The notes beneath the pieces were generated by a model, which did no database searches, was not told where the DNA came from, and worked only from the letters and a program-made list of their open reading frames with translations. Positions 31,991-43,836 of a stretch of DNA of 64,000 bases are shown in pieces. Source of the DNA: Henckelia pumila (lineage: Eukaryota > Streptophyta > Magnoliopsida > Lamiales > Gesneriaceae); the NCBI RefSeq assembly GCF_033568475.1, contig NC_133122.1, positions 165,504,130 through 165,568,129 on the forward strand, written 5' to 3'. The translations under genes were made by a program, and so were the position numbers. How positions within the stretch are numbered: position 1 is the stretch's first letter; each line of letters begins with the position of its first letter.

Positions 31991-33052
31991 ACTTCGAATT
32001 GATGAATAAAGATAAAAGAAAAGCGAGTATTGGATTTGGCTACTTCATTTTATGTTGTTTCAAGGACATATGTTACCAGGGCCGGACCTGAGATGAGGTC
32101 TCTGCTTCAGGCCCAGCGTTTGGCAAGTGCCCCAAAATTTTGTTACATACTCATGGCAGGCTTTTTATTCTGCAGGACCCAACAATTTGAGGCTCAATCT
32201 AGTTTCTTTTCAATGGGGCTTTTGGTTTTTAAAATCCATCAAAAATCTTACCAAGATTGCCACATTTCGTTATTTTAGTTCATTCATTTCTCAAAATATT
32301 CTTTTTAGTTCTTCTGTTATTGCAAATCTGCAATTTTTTTCTCTTTCATGAATCTCGCTTGCAAGTTATTCCACCACTTTTCTCTGTTTTCCTTTACTAT
32401 TTTGTGGTGGTTATCTGTTTCTTATTTTAATTAACAATCTTTTAATAATAAAAAATGTTTTTATTTAGTGAGATTGCCGATTGAGTTGTAAAGAATGAAT
32501 GTGTTACAACATCTTGTTGCTTGATCCTTCTTGTTGCCTGCTTAACCATTAAAATGTATTTTTCTAAATATTCATGTTTTTCTACTCAACTATATTTATC
32601 ACTTGATATATCTTTTTATATTTGAAGATATCCATTTTTTTATTTATTATAATAAAATAAGTTTAATATCTGAAATGCCAATGTCTTATTTATAAGATTT
32701 AATTTAGATGTTGATAGCACAATTCATGGCTTTTAATATAATGAAAAATACTTTTTGCTTCCAAAATAATTAGACATAATATTTACGTGATTATTTTAGA
32801 CCATTTTTGCCAAGTTGTTTGATTGTTTTATGTATATTTTGAACATTATATATTATTTGATGTTTTATCTCATATTGTATATAATTTGTTTAAAAAAGTT
32901 GTCTTATACTCTAAAAAAACTCGTCTTATAAAAATAATAACCGTATTTAACTGTTGAGGCTCACAAATTTTAAATTCAACTCAGGCATGAACATTGTAGC
33001 ATCAATCCTTGTGAATGCTTCTTCCTTTTCTTTCCTTTCATTTTTTGGGGGA
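31991..33052. other. Spacer between duplication copies, no gene seen
   Basis: At 32079 the text agggccggacctgag resembles the terminal repeat of a common plant hAT group, but the matching right end was not found. The rest is T-rich non-coding sequence. Confidence 0.4.
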
Positions 33053-33584
33053 TCTTTCACATGATACTAAAAATTGCACGTGTTGCACGTAAAAATTCAA
33101 TTTAAAACAAAATCATTGAATTTAGTAAATGAAAATGATAATTGCATAGTTTTATAAATCATGTTAATCACTCACATGCCGCTAATTTTGGAATAAACAT
33201 TTATTACTAATATTAAGGGTGGATAATAGTGTCAAATCTTGGTTCATGGAATCATGGTCTGGTGTCTTGTTTTGTTTTGTTTTATTTTGTTTTGTTTTGT
33301 TTTGTTTTGTTTTTCTTTTCTTTTTTCTTTTTTAATTTCCTCACTTGAAATTGCAATTTAGTCCCTTTGTCTTTTTTACTTTGATTATTCCACTATTTAA
33401 AATTACAAAGTTTAGTCCTAATTAATTTTTACAATTACGGTATAACCTCATATAAATATAATCAACTCAAGTTGCAGTATGACCTTTCATTATTTTTTAC
33501 AATTATGATATTACCCTCTGAATATAAATCGAATTAATTATAAAAATTGTACAAGCACGAAACGTGTGCGTCGATGCACTAGTG
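33053..33584 (+). mobile_element. Probable non-autonomous Helitron
   Basis: The right end has a small hairpin (cacg-aaa-cgtg) followed by CTAG at 33581-33584 before a T, and a TC dinucleotide after an A at 33053 could be the left end. The inner left part has cacgtgttgcacgt, also seen in plant Helitrons. A TTTTG microsatellite lies at about 33264-33315. The left end is uncertain. Confidence 0.5.
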
Positions 33585-34617
33585 TTTTAAATTCTTCCTT
33601 CTAACTTTTAATTTTCGATATTTTTTTATGGTTTTAATTTGTTTTTTCCTTTTTCTTTGAATGAATGCAAATATTTTCTTCTCATATTCCATGTCAATTA
33701 TTTTACCTTTTAGGGCATAAATGAGTTTGTTGATATTTTATCTTTTGGCACTATGATCTTGGTGGTTGTATAATATTCCTTTTTATTTGTTACATATTGT
33801 TTTTGATACATTGACAATTGATTTTCCAAAGCTTCAACGATAATATTTCATTATATATTTTAATAATTTATCTACTCTAGAAAGAACATTGTGATTTTCC
33901 TTGTTCAGCTCTAGAGCGTTATAGTATTGTGTCGAATCTCAATTTTGTTATTAAAAAGGTTAATTATAAGCGTGAATTTTGTAATGACTATACCTTGATC
34001 TTAACATATTCACACTGTCAAGCAAATCAGTATGTTCATTTATTGGATAGCCAATAGGAAAATAAATTTGATGATAAAATGATAATTTGATTATTTGTCA
34101 AAGTAATATAAATTTGATGATAAAATGATAATTTGATTATTTGTCAAAGTAATTAACCATGATTTAAGATTGCTTTAGGACTGTATAAATATTTACCTTC
34201 TTACAACCGACTCCGACTGTTGCGTTCGCAACCGACTCCATCTATTATTTTAGTGATTGATCTTAGGCAACTACTACATTTTTTACACCATGAGCTTCAT
34301 TTATTTTTAATTTAACAACTTTAAGGCAGTAACATGTGTTTTGTATCTGTTCAAAATCGAAAAAAAAGATGTCGATTTTTGTTATATATAAACAATGACA
34401 AATGGTAATTTTACTTCTACTGATTTGTTATTAGAAGCAGTAATTTATTTAGATGTTTTCTTTGGACATGAATGCTGATCTTCAACAGACATTTTTTTCT
34501 AGTTCCTGTAAATCATATCGATCATGTCAATTTTTGTAGTTTGATTCATTTAGTCATTTTGATCCTTCAACTATCTTGGTTGTGCCTGATACACTGAAAT
34601 TTTACTTGTTCGAAATT
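33585..34617. other. Spacer, no gene seen
   Basis: T-rich sequence with a 46-bp tandem duplication at 34064-34155. No ORF with recognisable domains. Confidence 0.55.
34064..34155 (+). repeat. 46-bp direct tandem duplication
   Basis: Two practically identical 46-bp units begin at 34064 and 34110 (aaatttgatgataaaatgat...). They are recent, since no difference is seen over the unit core. Confidence 0.9.
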
Positions 34618-37255
34618 TTATTGTGCTTTCTTATAAAAGTTATTTGATATCAAATCAAAATGCGAATATAGTTTTTTCTATATGCTTCTTCTACTTTTCG
34701 CCATTCCAAATAGTGGGCCCATGCGGAATGCAGAGGTTTGAAATTTAACTTTTTTTATCATTTATTATCTCTGCATCTCATAAAATTTTGTTATTAAGGA
34801 GAAGTAGAAGGTTTTGTGCTGTGGTCCTCTTGACTTTTTATATCTGGTTTAAAAAATGATAATTAACATAAAATGATGAGAGATAAACCAGTTTAAGTTA
34901 ATCGTATGGGCTTTGTGATACAAAAGTGTTGAGTCTGAAAATGTATTCCTCGGCTGGTGGTTTGACTCATGTGAACATTGAAGTAGTTATATGTGTCAAG
35001 CTTTGGGCAGTACTACTTACTATAAGATAGACATCAAAAGTTTGGTGCAAACGTGTGTTCCGGCCTAAATCAATAACTTGTGGATGCATTTATAAGGTTT
35101 CATATAGATGTCATGAGTTTCCAAAACAGTGCCTCTTCATGGTGGACAGTGCATCAGTGTGTACTGTCTATGTTACGAAACTACTAGTTATGGTTCAGGG
35201 TTAAGAAATGCTTGTAGTAATATTATAAGTTACAAAATATGATACTATTAGTTAAGGTGCTATAATCATTTAATCTAAGAATGTGGTCTAAGTAGTGTGC
35301 TAATGTTATTTGAAGTTTTGCTATTTTGAAAGTATTTTCGACAGCATTGATGAGTCGATTGATGAGTGCTGGGAAAATATCAAAATTCGAATATCTATTT
35401 GGTTTGGGTCTCATGTAGAGTTTGAGAATGTCTCAATCTTAGATTTATTAAGAGATTGGACTTTTGTCTATTGTTGATGTGAGTAGGGTCATGCTTAAAC
35501 TTTTCTTGTTAGCGGATCACTTGTGCTTCTGTTGTAATTAACAGCTTTCTCGTAATTAATATAATATTGTTATAAAAAAAATAATGATTGGGAAAATATT
35601 TAAAACTACCTCCATTCCCATCATGAGTGGAAATGAGTGTTCTACTCACGATGATATACAATCAAACTGTATTATATTTTATTTGTTAATATGTTGATTA
35701 TCTACTAATTTTATGAAATATTAATACAATAAGAATAGTTGATGTTATTAAATTTGTGAGTTAGATACTAAAATCTTCATCATTGCATTTGAAAAGATTG
35801 TAAAGTTGACCAAGGAATGGGGGCTGACTCTAAGTGGAGTTTCTTGGCTGAATGATAGGGGGCTTTTAAGTTTAGGCAGTCAAACCGTGTTTAAACAGTT
35901 AGTCTGTTCGATAAAATTTATGTCACGTCTGTGAGAAAGATTTTAAAAATATGCGAATCTCTTGTAACCTTGGGTTCGATATGATGTGCTTGGTGGAGTA
36001 CAAGAGTGGTTAATGCTTCATAACTTTAAACTCTAAAGTCTAAATGTTAATCATGAAGGTGCATGCTCTGTGTTGGGGAATATGTCTGGTTTTCTTGAGA
36101 ACGGTATTGGTCAGATTATTGGAAAGTACTTGATAGGGGGCTTGCCTGATTCTCTAGTATATTCTGTTTCTTTGTCATCTTCTTTATGCAACAGATAAAT
36201 TGTGGCAATATCTACCGCGCTGCAAGATTTAGCTTACGTCATGCTTACAGTCTAAAAATACTTAATCTTCTCTAATATCTAGGCGTACAAGAATCCTAAC
36301 TTCATCTTATTCTGCTAATCAGGAAAAAGGCAGGAGAAATCGAGGACTGGACAGCATGCTAAGAATGTGACCGCTTAAAATGTCATCCGGTAAATTTGGT
36401 TATTTATTTGTTATTTCTCTATTGTACTTTCATGCTGCCATGGGTGGCTCATTATTCATTAATGATAATATATGTTAGAACACCTTTCAGTGAAACGTTA
36501 ATCTGGGATATGTTTTTCTTAATTACATGTATGTATCTCTAAGGAATCTCGAGTGTGAAACACGTAGAAAAAAACTTTCGTCTTTGAATCCCCAAATAAA
36601 AAAAGTTGTGTAACATTTTGGCCAAATTGTCCTCGATCATATTCCTATGAATCACTTATCGATCACAATCATTTGCTATCCCTCTGAACATACCTTGTTT
36701 TTGTGTACTTGTTTTTCAGGTTAGATGAACTATACTTGCTGGCACATTATGTCTCGTTACTTATTGTCCACCCAAAATCTTGGTTCGTTCCTACAGCAAA
36801 ATGTGGTATTAGATTCACTGGGAGGTGAGTTTTGTAAACAAGAAAGGATTTAACTCCAGTTGGACACCAAATCATGTGCTCGGGGAAAAAAAGGAAAATA
36901 AAGGTGTGATCTAGAGACCTTGTAGGACAAAATATTTTGATCTTAGATGTCAGTACGCGTAGCTACATGCGGCTGCAACATCTTAATGGTCAATAGTTGG
37001 AAAATTTTGTAGTCATAATTGTCAAGTCGTTTATTTTAGGCTGCCACTGTACTACTTTGCGAGTTTGTAATCGTCACTACTATTTCATGACAGCTAAACT
37101 ACCATGCGATATCACTTTAAATTAAGCACATACGTTCTCTGCTTACAGGCTCTTGTTTTAGGGTCATGGTGAGAAAAGTATGGAACCAGCTATGGACGAG
37201 GTTTTATTATTTATCATGGTATTTGCTACATGGGACAAAGTAATGTTTCACTGCG
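34618..37255 (+). repeat. Right copy of the 2.7 kb duplication
   Basis: It aligns with 29303-31990 in order and orientation. It lacks the 390-base insertion and the G-run, and contains a diverged copy of the helicase last exon at 36323-36362. The helicase body (26879-29130) is not present here, so only the 3' part was duplicated. Confidence 0.85.
36323..36362 (+). pseudogene. Duplicated last exon of the helicase gene, altered reading frame
   Basis: The acceptor ctaatcag is kept at 36315-36322. The exon has one extra base compared with 31063-31117, so joining to the donor at 29130 would give a different, shorter tail (13 codons including the stop). It is either a dead copy or an alternative last exon of the helicase gene more than 7 kb downstream of the donor. 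Confidence 0.5.
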
Positions 37256-37342
37256 AATTAATCTATCTATATTTATATCTACGTGTATACTTTATTCTAG
37301 ATCTATATACATATATAGAATAAAGAAGTACTATATAAAATT

Positions 37343-38050
37343 AGAGTAAAAATTATTTTGTTACGAACTATTGATTAAATGTCAAATTGGTACATGAACT
37401 AAAAAATAATTTAATCAATGGCCTATAGAGATCGAAGCAACAACACATCACGTGGATTTTGTTTATCATCTCGGTTTGCATGATTATGATTGTCAAATTT
37501 TTTTGTACATGGTTTGGACATTTCAAAAAAATACATGATTTTTTAATTTTATTTTTAATTAAATATTTAAATACAAAAAATATTTATTTTATAATATTTT
37601 TATAAATATAATAAATTATATTGTAATTGATTAATATAAATAATATTATAACATACATAAAGAGAAAAATATCATTTTATTATATATTTATAAATATTTT
37701 TTAATATATATATTTTTTAAAATATAATTTATCAATTGTTATAAACATATATATATATATATATATATATGTATTAAAAAATATTTATAATATTTTAGTA
37801 CAATGAATAATCTCTTTAATATAAAATTTAAATTTAAATAAATATAAATTCATGAATCAATAAAATAATTTTGAAAAATCAAATGCGTATTTATTTGAAT
37901 TTAATAAAAATATTGGATTTTAAAATAATCTAAGTAAAAGATAAAATTTATTTTATAACTTGATCATGTATTAATTAGACCATTTTCAACAGTTCATGTA
38001 TCAATTTGATATTTTATTAATGGTTCGTATTACAAAATAAACTTTACCCT
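37343..38050. mobile_element. Long-TIR MITE
   Basis: The first 60 bases (agagtaaaaattattttg...) and the reverse complement of the last 60 (agggtaaagtttattttg...) match along their length, both leading into tacatgaact. The 708-bp element is AT-rich with a TA microsatellite at about 37747-37770 and no ORF. A clear target duplication was not found. Confidence 0.65.
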
Positions 38051-38160
38051 ATGAATGTATGAATTTTATTTGTGAATGACCATTATTATCGGAAGAATCG
38101 GGGATATAGACCTGATCTTGTTTTTAATTCAATAAATAGACCTCTGAGCAAAAAGACTAT

Positions 38161-39270
38161 TGTAGTGACCCACACCGTGATCATCTACTAATTAAGAGCT
38201 CAAACATGCAATTAACTTAAAAACATAATCAGAAAATAACCAGCGGAAACTAAATAGTTTAAACAATCCAAGAGAAAGAAATCCAAAATTATTATACAAC
38301 CATATCGAATACTGTAGCAACAATTCAAACCAAATACTAAAGCCAACACCGGAACCTATGTCCACCACTGCTACTATCTCGCAACTACGGTCTCCCTGAG
38401 CCTCCTGCTCATTCAAGTCTGAGACCTGCCCCATGGAATATGGTGTCCAAACCAAAATACGGACGTGAGAATAAAACGCTCAGTGCATACTCAGTCTGAA
38501 TATCTCGAACAGTACTTTCGTACCTTAATTCTACCGGGCAGGCTACACCAGCTATATAGTCCAAGCCTCTAATCATGAGATTATTATATCACTAAACAAT
38601 ATTTAAAATTATTAACTAAGCTAATAGATACTCCCAAACTATTATAGGATTTCGAGTATACCTCCGTACGTCATCAATCCTTTGTTGTCGATTGTGCCGA
38701 AACTTGGGCACAACTCCGCTTCGACTTCTGGACGTCTTGCTAAGGCCCGCCCCTTGCCAAAGATGACTGGAAGACTCCTAAAACTACTCAAGAAACGAGA
38801 TTGGAAGTGTGAATTGTCAAGTCAAAATGGGCTCCCGAATTCCCTATTTATAGACAGAGTTTGGAAGCTCCGAAGTCCTCTTCGGAAGCTCCGAACTCAC
38901 ATGCAAGCCACGTTGCAGAAATGCAAAGATCGGAAGCTCCGATCACATCTTCAAAAGCTCCGAACTCCTACGTGTCCGAGCAATTTGACACGTCGATAAT
39001 GCGAATGACCTAACTATGATCGGAAGCTCCGATCATACTTCGGACGTTTCGATCTCCCCAGAGCTTCCGAATGCCTTCGCCCCTTCCGATCTCTTCGGAC
39101 CATCCGAGCTTTCCGAGTCAACTTTGGTCTACAAACCATTTCTGGACATTCTGGATCCCCATTTCTTGATCCGTTTAATCATATAAAAATATCTTAATCA
39201 TGTTTTATTTAATTTTAAACATGTTTAGTCATATTAATCTTGTAAAATGAGACCGGGTTCATTGTCCATC
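38161..39270 (-). mobile_element. Tekay-like LTR, third family
   Basis: It begins TGTAGTGACCC next to actat and contains the Tekay LTR text ccatggaatatggtgtcca...ggacgtgag. The TATA box (minus CTATAAATAGGG) is at 38843-38852 and a palindrome array lies upstream of it. The high-coordinate end is degraded (ccgggttcattgtcca), so no target duplication can be read. No internal region is present. Confidence 0.75.
38860..39105. repeat. Palindrome array tcggaagctccga in U3
   Basis: Seven or so copies of tcggaagctccga(a/t), an exact inverted repeat around agct, and degraded variants such as tcggacgtttcga lie upstream of the TATA box (minus strand). The same motif recurs in the 47838 and 61540 LTRs. 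Confidence 0.85.
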
Positions 39271-39325
39271 ATTTAAAATATGAGATAGAGTCTAGATATG
39301 TGATTTCTCTCTCCTCCCTCTTCTT

Positions 39326-39357
<32 letters not shown>

Positions 39358-40145
39358 ACGTCTCTGCGTTTTTTATTTCCTCTTTCTTCTTCCTCATATT
39401 TATGCATTTTTTCTTACCATTTTTATGCGTATTTTTCAGTTTTTTGTTGAATATTTTTAAGCGAAATCATGAATAGACCGATCATCATTGATTTTCAGTT
39501 CATATGGAATTATTTCTAATTCATATGAACTGATTTCGAATGTTTTTTGGTTCACATATATAAACTGATTTTCGTCTATTTTTGATCGATTTTTTCAATT
39601 TATGTAGATTAATCTCGATCGAGTATGTTGAGTTTGACTGATTTTGAAGAATTCTCGACTGATTTTCAGCTTATATCGATTGATTTTAACTGATTTTGGA
39701 GAAATCTCGGCTGGTGTCGACTGCTTTTCACTGTATGTGGACTGGTTTCGACTGACTTATAACTGTGTGTGTATATATGTATATATTATTGTTATTATTA
39801 TTATTATTAAACAAAAGCATTAGTTGTGTAGTACTGGTCAAGTCTCTTGTCAGTTTTGGTGGGCATTGGTTCGGGGAGGAGAGATATTGAGATGATTACC
39901 ATTTTTTTCTTACATGTCTCTGCGTTTTTTCTTTCCTCTTTCTTCTTCCTCATATTTATGCTTTTTTCTTACCATTGTTATGCGCATTTTCCAGTTTTTT
40001 GTTGAATATTTTTAAGAGAAATCATGAATAGACCGATCATCATTGATTTGCAGTTCATATGGAATCATTTCTAATTCATATGAACTGTTTTTCGAATGTG
40101 TTTTGGTTCACATAAACTAATTTTCAACAATTTTGATCGATTTTC
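39271..40145. repeat. Non-coding region with a local duplication
   Basis: Blocks 39355-39600 and 39913-40146 are direct copies (tctctgcgttttt...tttgatcgatttt). A TCT microsatellite lies at about 39323-39354 and a TTA repeat at about 39788-39810. The text at 39862-39905 recurs at 45166-45210 on the far side of the Athila element, so part of this duplication flanks that insertion. No gene is seen. Confidence 0.7.
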
Positions 40146-40154
40146 AACCAATGC

Positions 40155-40376
40155 CTAGCAAAAAAAATTTGGGCAGTTAACTGCACACACCGGATGGTCC
40201 GGATCAAACCCCACCGTCATATCAAATCCACGCTCGGCTAACATACTCTTAGATAAGAGTTTTTTATAATTCTCAGCAGCCTTTGCATCCCAAAATCGGT
40301 GCTCATCATATGTAGGAGCGGATGATGAAGATGCCCCATATTTTTTGTTTTTTCTTTGGGGCCATTTATCAAACAC
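40155..40376 (-). pseudogene. Start of a second ORF of the Athila-derived element
   Basis: The frame (MFDKWPQRKNKKYG, then RFWDAKAAENYKKLL and ERGFD) looks like the beginning of the Athila ORF1 / putative plant transposon protein family, which often starts with an R-F...A...Y...L...ERG pattern. It ends at the breakpoint after about 73 codons. Function of the family is unknown. The assignment rests on memory of the motif. Confidence 0.55.
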
Positions 40377-40927
40377 TTCCCAAGCACTATTTCAAAAGAA
40401 AAATTTCTCAACACCACCTCCACACAAAATCCCCCCAAACTTTAAATTCAATCACAACAACGATAATCCACAAATGCCAAGTACAAGCCACAATCCACAA
40501 TGTGCAATCAAAATAAAACTTCAACCATAACTCAACATTCAACCCCAACTATTACAACTTCCGTTCAATCAAAACTAACCAAGAATTGGAAACACGCCAC
40601 AAAGAGAACTTACACGGGATATGAGATTGAACTACACAACCACTTCACTCTTGTAGTTAACCAAAAATTTGAGTGCCCATGTTAACTTGAGAAACCCGAC
40701 CCTTGACGATTATGGGGTAAAAAGAAGAAAATATATGGTTGTAAGAGAGATATGGGATGAGAGAAGCGAAGATATGGAAGAAATATAGAAGAGGAAAGGA
40801 TAATTAGAAGAAGAAGAAGAAGAAGGTGTGAAGATGGAAGAATTGAGGGGTTTAGGGATTTAGAGAATTAGGAGAAAAGGGTTAAGAAAAAGTGTGAAGT
40901 GTCGATCTGATTTGGACTCTTTAAACA
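40377..40927 (-). other. Leader region before the second Athila ORF
   Basis: It lies between the GC array and the truncated ORF (minus strand). It is pyrimidine-rich with a CTT repeat (about 40807-40825 on the plus strand as GAA) and a TTTAAAG TATA-like site near 40920. Short ORFs on both strands have no domain. Confidence 0.4.
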
Positions 40928-41205
40928 CGTCGCGCGGGTGCACTAAGTAGCAAGGGCGGGCGCGCAGCATGTTCGCATTCCCAATTTATTACGTTACAGA
41001 CATCGTGCGGGCGCGCTGGATTGGTAGGGCGGGCGCGCTTTAGGTTCGCATATCAGATTAAACACACTCAGGAGTCGCGCAGGCGCACATCTAAGACTAG
41101 GAGGCCGCGCTGCAGTATCACACGTCATATTAATTTATGAGCAGACATAGCGCGGGCGCGCATAGGAGACAGGGCGGGCGCACAGCAGGTTCGAATTACC
41201 TGTTC
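40928..41205. repeat. Internal array of GC-rich palindromic motifs
   Basis: About four units of roughly 75 bases, each with a gcgcgggcgcgc-like motif and a second gggcgggcgcgc motif followed by ag(c)aggttcg. The same motifs form the U3 array of this element's LTR (44856-44962). Here they lie between protease and the second ORF. Confidence 0.8.
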
Positions 41206-41498
41206 CAAAGCCTGAAAAAGTTTATAAAATTAACAAAAATTATGCTTCAAAAATTGACCAAAATGCACTGAAAATAATTAACAAAAATTTAAATAAAATG
41301 AAAACAAAAAAAATAAAATAAAGGAAAAAGCTTGGGTTGCCTCGCGCTTGGTTTATAGTCGTCAGCCCGACTTTCACTGTTCTTATGCTGTCTTTTCCTT
41401 CTCTTTCACACGTCAAATATATTCCACGAACCGTCTTTTAAATTTTGAGTTTTTTTCCTAGTCTTCTTCTTTGGTGAACTTGGCGCTTTCTCCTTTTT
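41206..41498 (-). other. Post-protease spacer of the Athila-derived element
   Basis: No frame is open here. The minus strand holds gacgactataaaccaagcg and gaggcaacccaagc, text typical of the 3' noncoding part of Athila elements. Confidence 0.5.
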
Positions 41499-43067
41499 TT
41501 ACTCAACCGCAATATCAGCCTTTTTACCGCCTTTCAGCTTCACAACCGGCTCAATCAAGCACAATTCCTCGATGGATGGATTAGGTGTATTCGTAAATAA
41601 GTTGAAAGTTACTCCTTCGCCTTCCACACCCATTGACAATTCACCATTCTTCACTTCAATTTTTGCATCCGCAGTGGCCAAGAATGGTCTCCCAAAAAGC
41701 AGTGGAGCACCATGTTCTGCTTCTATGTCCAAGATCACAAAATCCGCCGAAAATATAAATTTGTCCACCTTGACTAGAACATCTTCAACAATACCAAGGG
41801 GATATGTAATGCTCCTATCCGCCAACTGCAAGGTGATCTTGGTTGATTTCATCTCACCTAACTCCAAGGCCCTGTAAATAGAAAATTGCATTAAATTAAT
41901 ACTGGCCCCTAGATCACGTAAAGCAGTAGTAATATGAGATCCACCAATTGAACAAGGAATAGTAAAACTCCCTGGATCCTTAAGCTTTTGTGGCATCTTC
42001 TTTTGTAGCACAGCACTGCATTCTTCAGTTAGGTTCACCACCTCGTTTTCTAGCAGCTTCTTTTTCTTGGACATCACCTCCTTGATGAATTTCGCATAGT
42101 TTGGCATTTTCTCCAAGGCATCAGCAAAATGGATGTTGATATGAATTTTATTGAAAATCTCCAAGAATTTGGAGAAATGCTCATCCAATGCCTTTTTCTC
42201 GAACCTTTGAGGATATGAAAGTGGAGGCTTGTACATCGATTTCTGCTCAGGTTCAGGCTCCTTCTCCTCGACTTTCTTCTCTTCAACTGCAAATTTTTTA
42301 TACGTCTTGCTCTCAGGTTTGCCTTCTTCATTATCCACCTGCTTTCCACTCCTCAACGTGATATCCTTACACTGCTCCTTGGGATTTACTTCAGTGTTGC
42401 TAGGGAAATGACCTCTGTTATTATCTTTCAAGGCATTTGCCAGCTGCCCAATGCTAGTCTCCATGGATTGAAGTACAGCACCCATGTTGGCCACGTGCAT
42501 CTCTAAGCTATCTAGGCGAGTCTCAGTTCTTGCCATCCTCTTGCTCGATTCCTGCACAAAATTACTAACAACATCCTCCAAAGATGGCTTACCCTCACCC
42601 TTATTTGCATTGTATCCCGGAGGAGGATTCAACACATTTTTATTGTTAGCGTAAGAAAAATTTTCATGATTTCTCAAACCTGGGTGATAAGTGTTGGGAG
42701 CAGGATTACCTCTATAGCCTCCATATCCAGGGTAGCCATTAGGATTGAGATAATTTACTTCCTCTGGGGGATGGGATCCTTCAATGGAAACTGAAACTCC
42801 AGCTGAATCTCCAACGTTCACCTTATTCAACGCGGCCACTTGTGTAGTCAGTATAGATAACTGGGCAGTAATAGATGTGAGAGGATCCATTGCATACACT
42901 CCAATAGGTTTCTTGACACCTATACGCTCAGATGGCCATTGAAAGCTATTGATCGTCATTTTCTCCAACATATCATAGGCATGTATAGGGTCCTTAGAAA
43001 AAATGGTGCCTCCGGCAGCAGAGTCCACCGACAATCGAGTAGGTGCATTCAGCCCATTATAGAACAA
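41499..43067 (-). CDS. Athila Gag C-terminal part fused to aspartic protease
   Basis: A 522-residue open frame. It starts in the capsid region (MFYNGLNAPTRLSVDSAAGG), passes a Gly/Tyr/Pro-rich segment, a coiled-coil-like part (residues about 160-215) and the motif DITLRSGKQV. It then continues KKALDEHFSKFLEIF and the protease with active site ALRDLGASINLM (about residue 395) and the PLLFGRPFLATA block. The protease matures Gag. The frame is intact for 522 codons, but the upstream gag parts at 43148-43727 are broken by stops and a frameshift, so complete Gag is not made. It ends without passing into RT. Confidence 0.88.
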   Translation of the reverse strand: MFYNGLNAPTRLSVDSAAGGTIFSKDPIHAYDMLEKMTINSFQWPSERIGVKKPIGVYAMDPLTSITAQLSILTTQVAALNKVNVGDSAGVSVSIEGSHPPEEVNYLNPNGYPGYGGYRGNPAPNTYHPGLRNHENFSYANNKNVLNPPPGYNANKGEGKPSLEDVVSNFVQESSKRMARTETRLDSLEMHVANMGAVLQSMETSIGQLANALKDNNRGHFPSNTEVNPKEQCKDITLRSGKQVDNEEGKPESKTYKKFAVEEKKVEEKEPEPEQKSMYKPPLSYPQRFEKKALDEHFSKFLEIFNKIHINIHFADALEKMPNYAKFIKEVMSKKKKLLENEVVNLTEECSAVLQKKMPQKLKDPGSFTIPCSIGGSHITTALRDLGASINLMQFSIYRALELGEMKSTKITLQLADRSITYPLGIVEDVLVKVDKFIFSADFVILDIEAEHGAPLLFGRPFLATADAKIEVKNGELSMGVEGEGVTFNLFTNTPNPSIEELCLIEPVVKLKGGKKADIAVE

Positions 43068-43727
43068 TTCGATTTGCTCCCAATCTGCAAATCGGAAAAT
43101 TTATGGTTAGGACAATGTCTAAGTAAAGCCTTATACCTTTCCCACGCCTAGTAGAGCTGTTCATGGTCATGCTGATGAAAGGTGTTGATCTCTATCTTCA
43201 GCTGGGTGGACTTGGCAGGTGGAAAATATTTTGCTAAAAATTTAACAGCCATATCCTCCCAAGTTGTGATGCTTCCTAGCGGCAACGATTGCAAACAGCT
43301 CCGTGCCTGATCCCTGAGAGAAAAAGAAAACAAGCGTAAACGTATAATATCCTCAGACACATCATTCATCTTTACCGTATCAGTTATCTCCAAGAAAGTG
43401 AGCAGGTGTAGATGAGGATCGACAGTTGCACTCCCATTAAACTGGTTCTATTGAACCATGTTGATCAAGGCCGGCTTCAGTTCAAAAATGTTGGCGTTAA
43501 TGGTCCCTCGAGCGATTCCAGAATAGTGAGCCTGGATCGTCGACCGGAAGTAATCTCTTATTGGCACCAAGGGCTTGATTCACATTCTCTTCTGCCATTA
43601 TATCAAATTCTTCTCTTCTCGCTTTTCTCAAAGCACGTGCAGTTCGCTCGATCTCCGGATCAAAAAGTAGTGAATTTGCACTTTGAGATCTTCGCATGAA
43701 CTGCAATAAACAACAAAAATAAATCAA
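43068..43727 (-). pseudogene. Athila Gag N-terminal part, broken
   Basis: Fragments read MRRSQSANSLLFDPEIERTARA (at about 43600-43697) and, after stops, the capsid domain HLHLLTFLEITDTVK, RLRLFSFSLRDQARSCLQSL, FLAKYFPP (43148-43393). This is the retrotransposon gag domain of Athila/Tat elements. The first piece ends in RSRDH-stop, and others end at stops near 43148 and 43440. Confidence 0.85.
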
Positions 43728-43811
43728 ATAATAACTTAAAATAAAATAAAAAAAAATTCTAAATTAAAACTTAGACTAATTGGAAACAAGACTAAACAAA
43801 ATAAAAAATTA

Positions 43812-43830
43812 CTCCCCGGCAACGACGCCA
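43812..43830 (-). other. Primer binding site, Athila type
   Basis: The minus strand reads TGGCGTCGTTGCCGGGGAG six bases after the 5' LTR, close to the usual Athila primer site TGGCGCCGTTGCCGGGGA. Confidence 0.8.
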
Positions 43831-43836
43831 AAAACT

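Noticed and set aside
33264..33315. Possible regulatory TTTTG repeat
   Set aside because: A simple microsatellite in a Helitron-like piece; nothing ties it to a gene.
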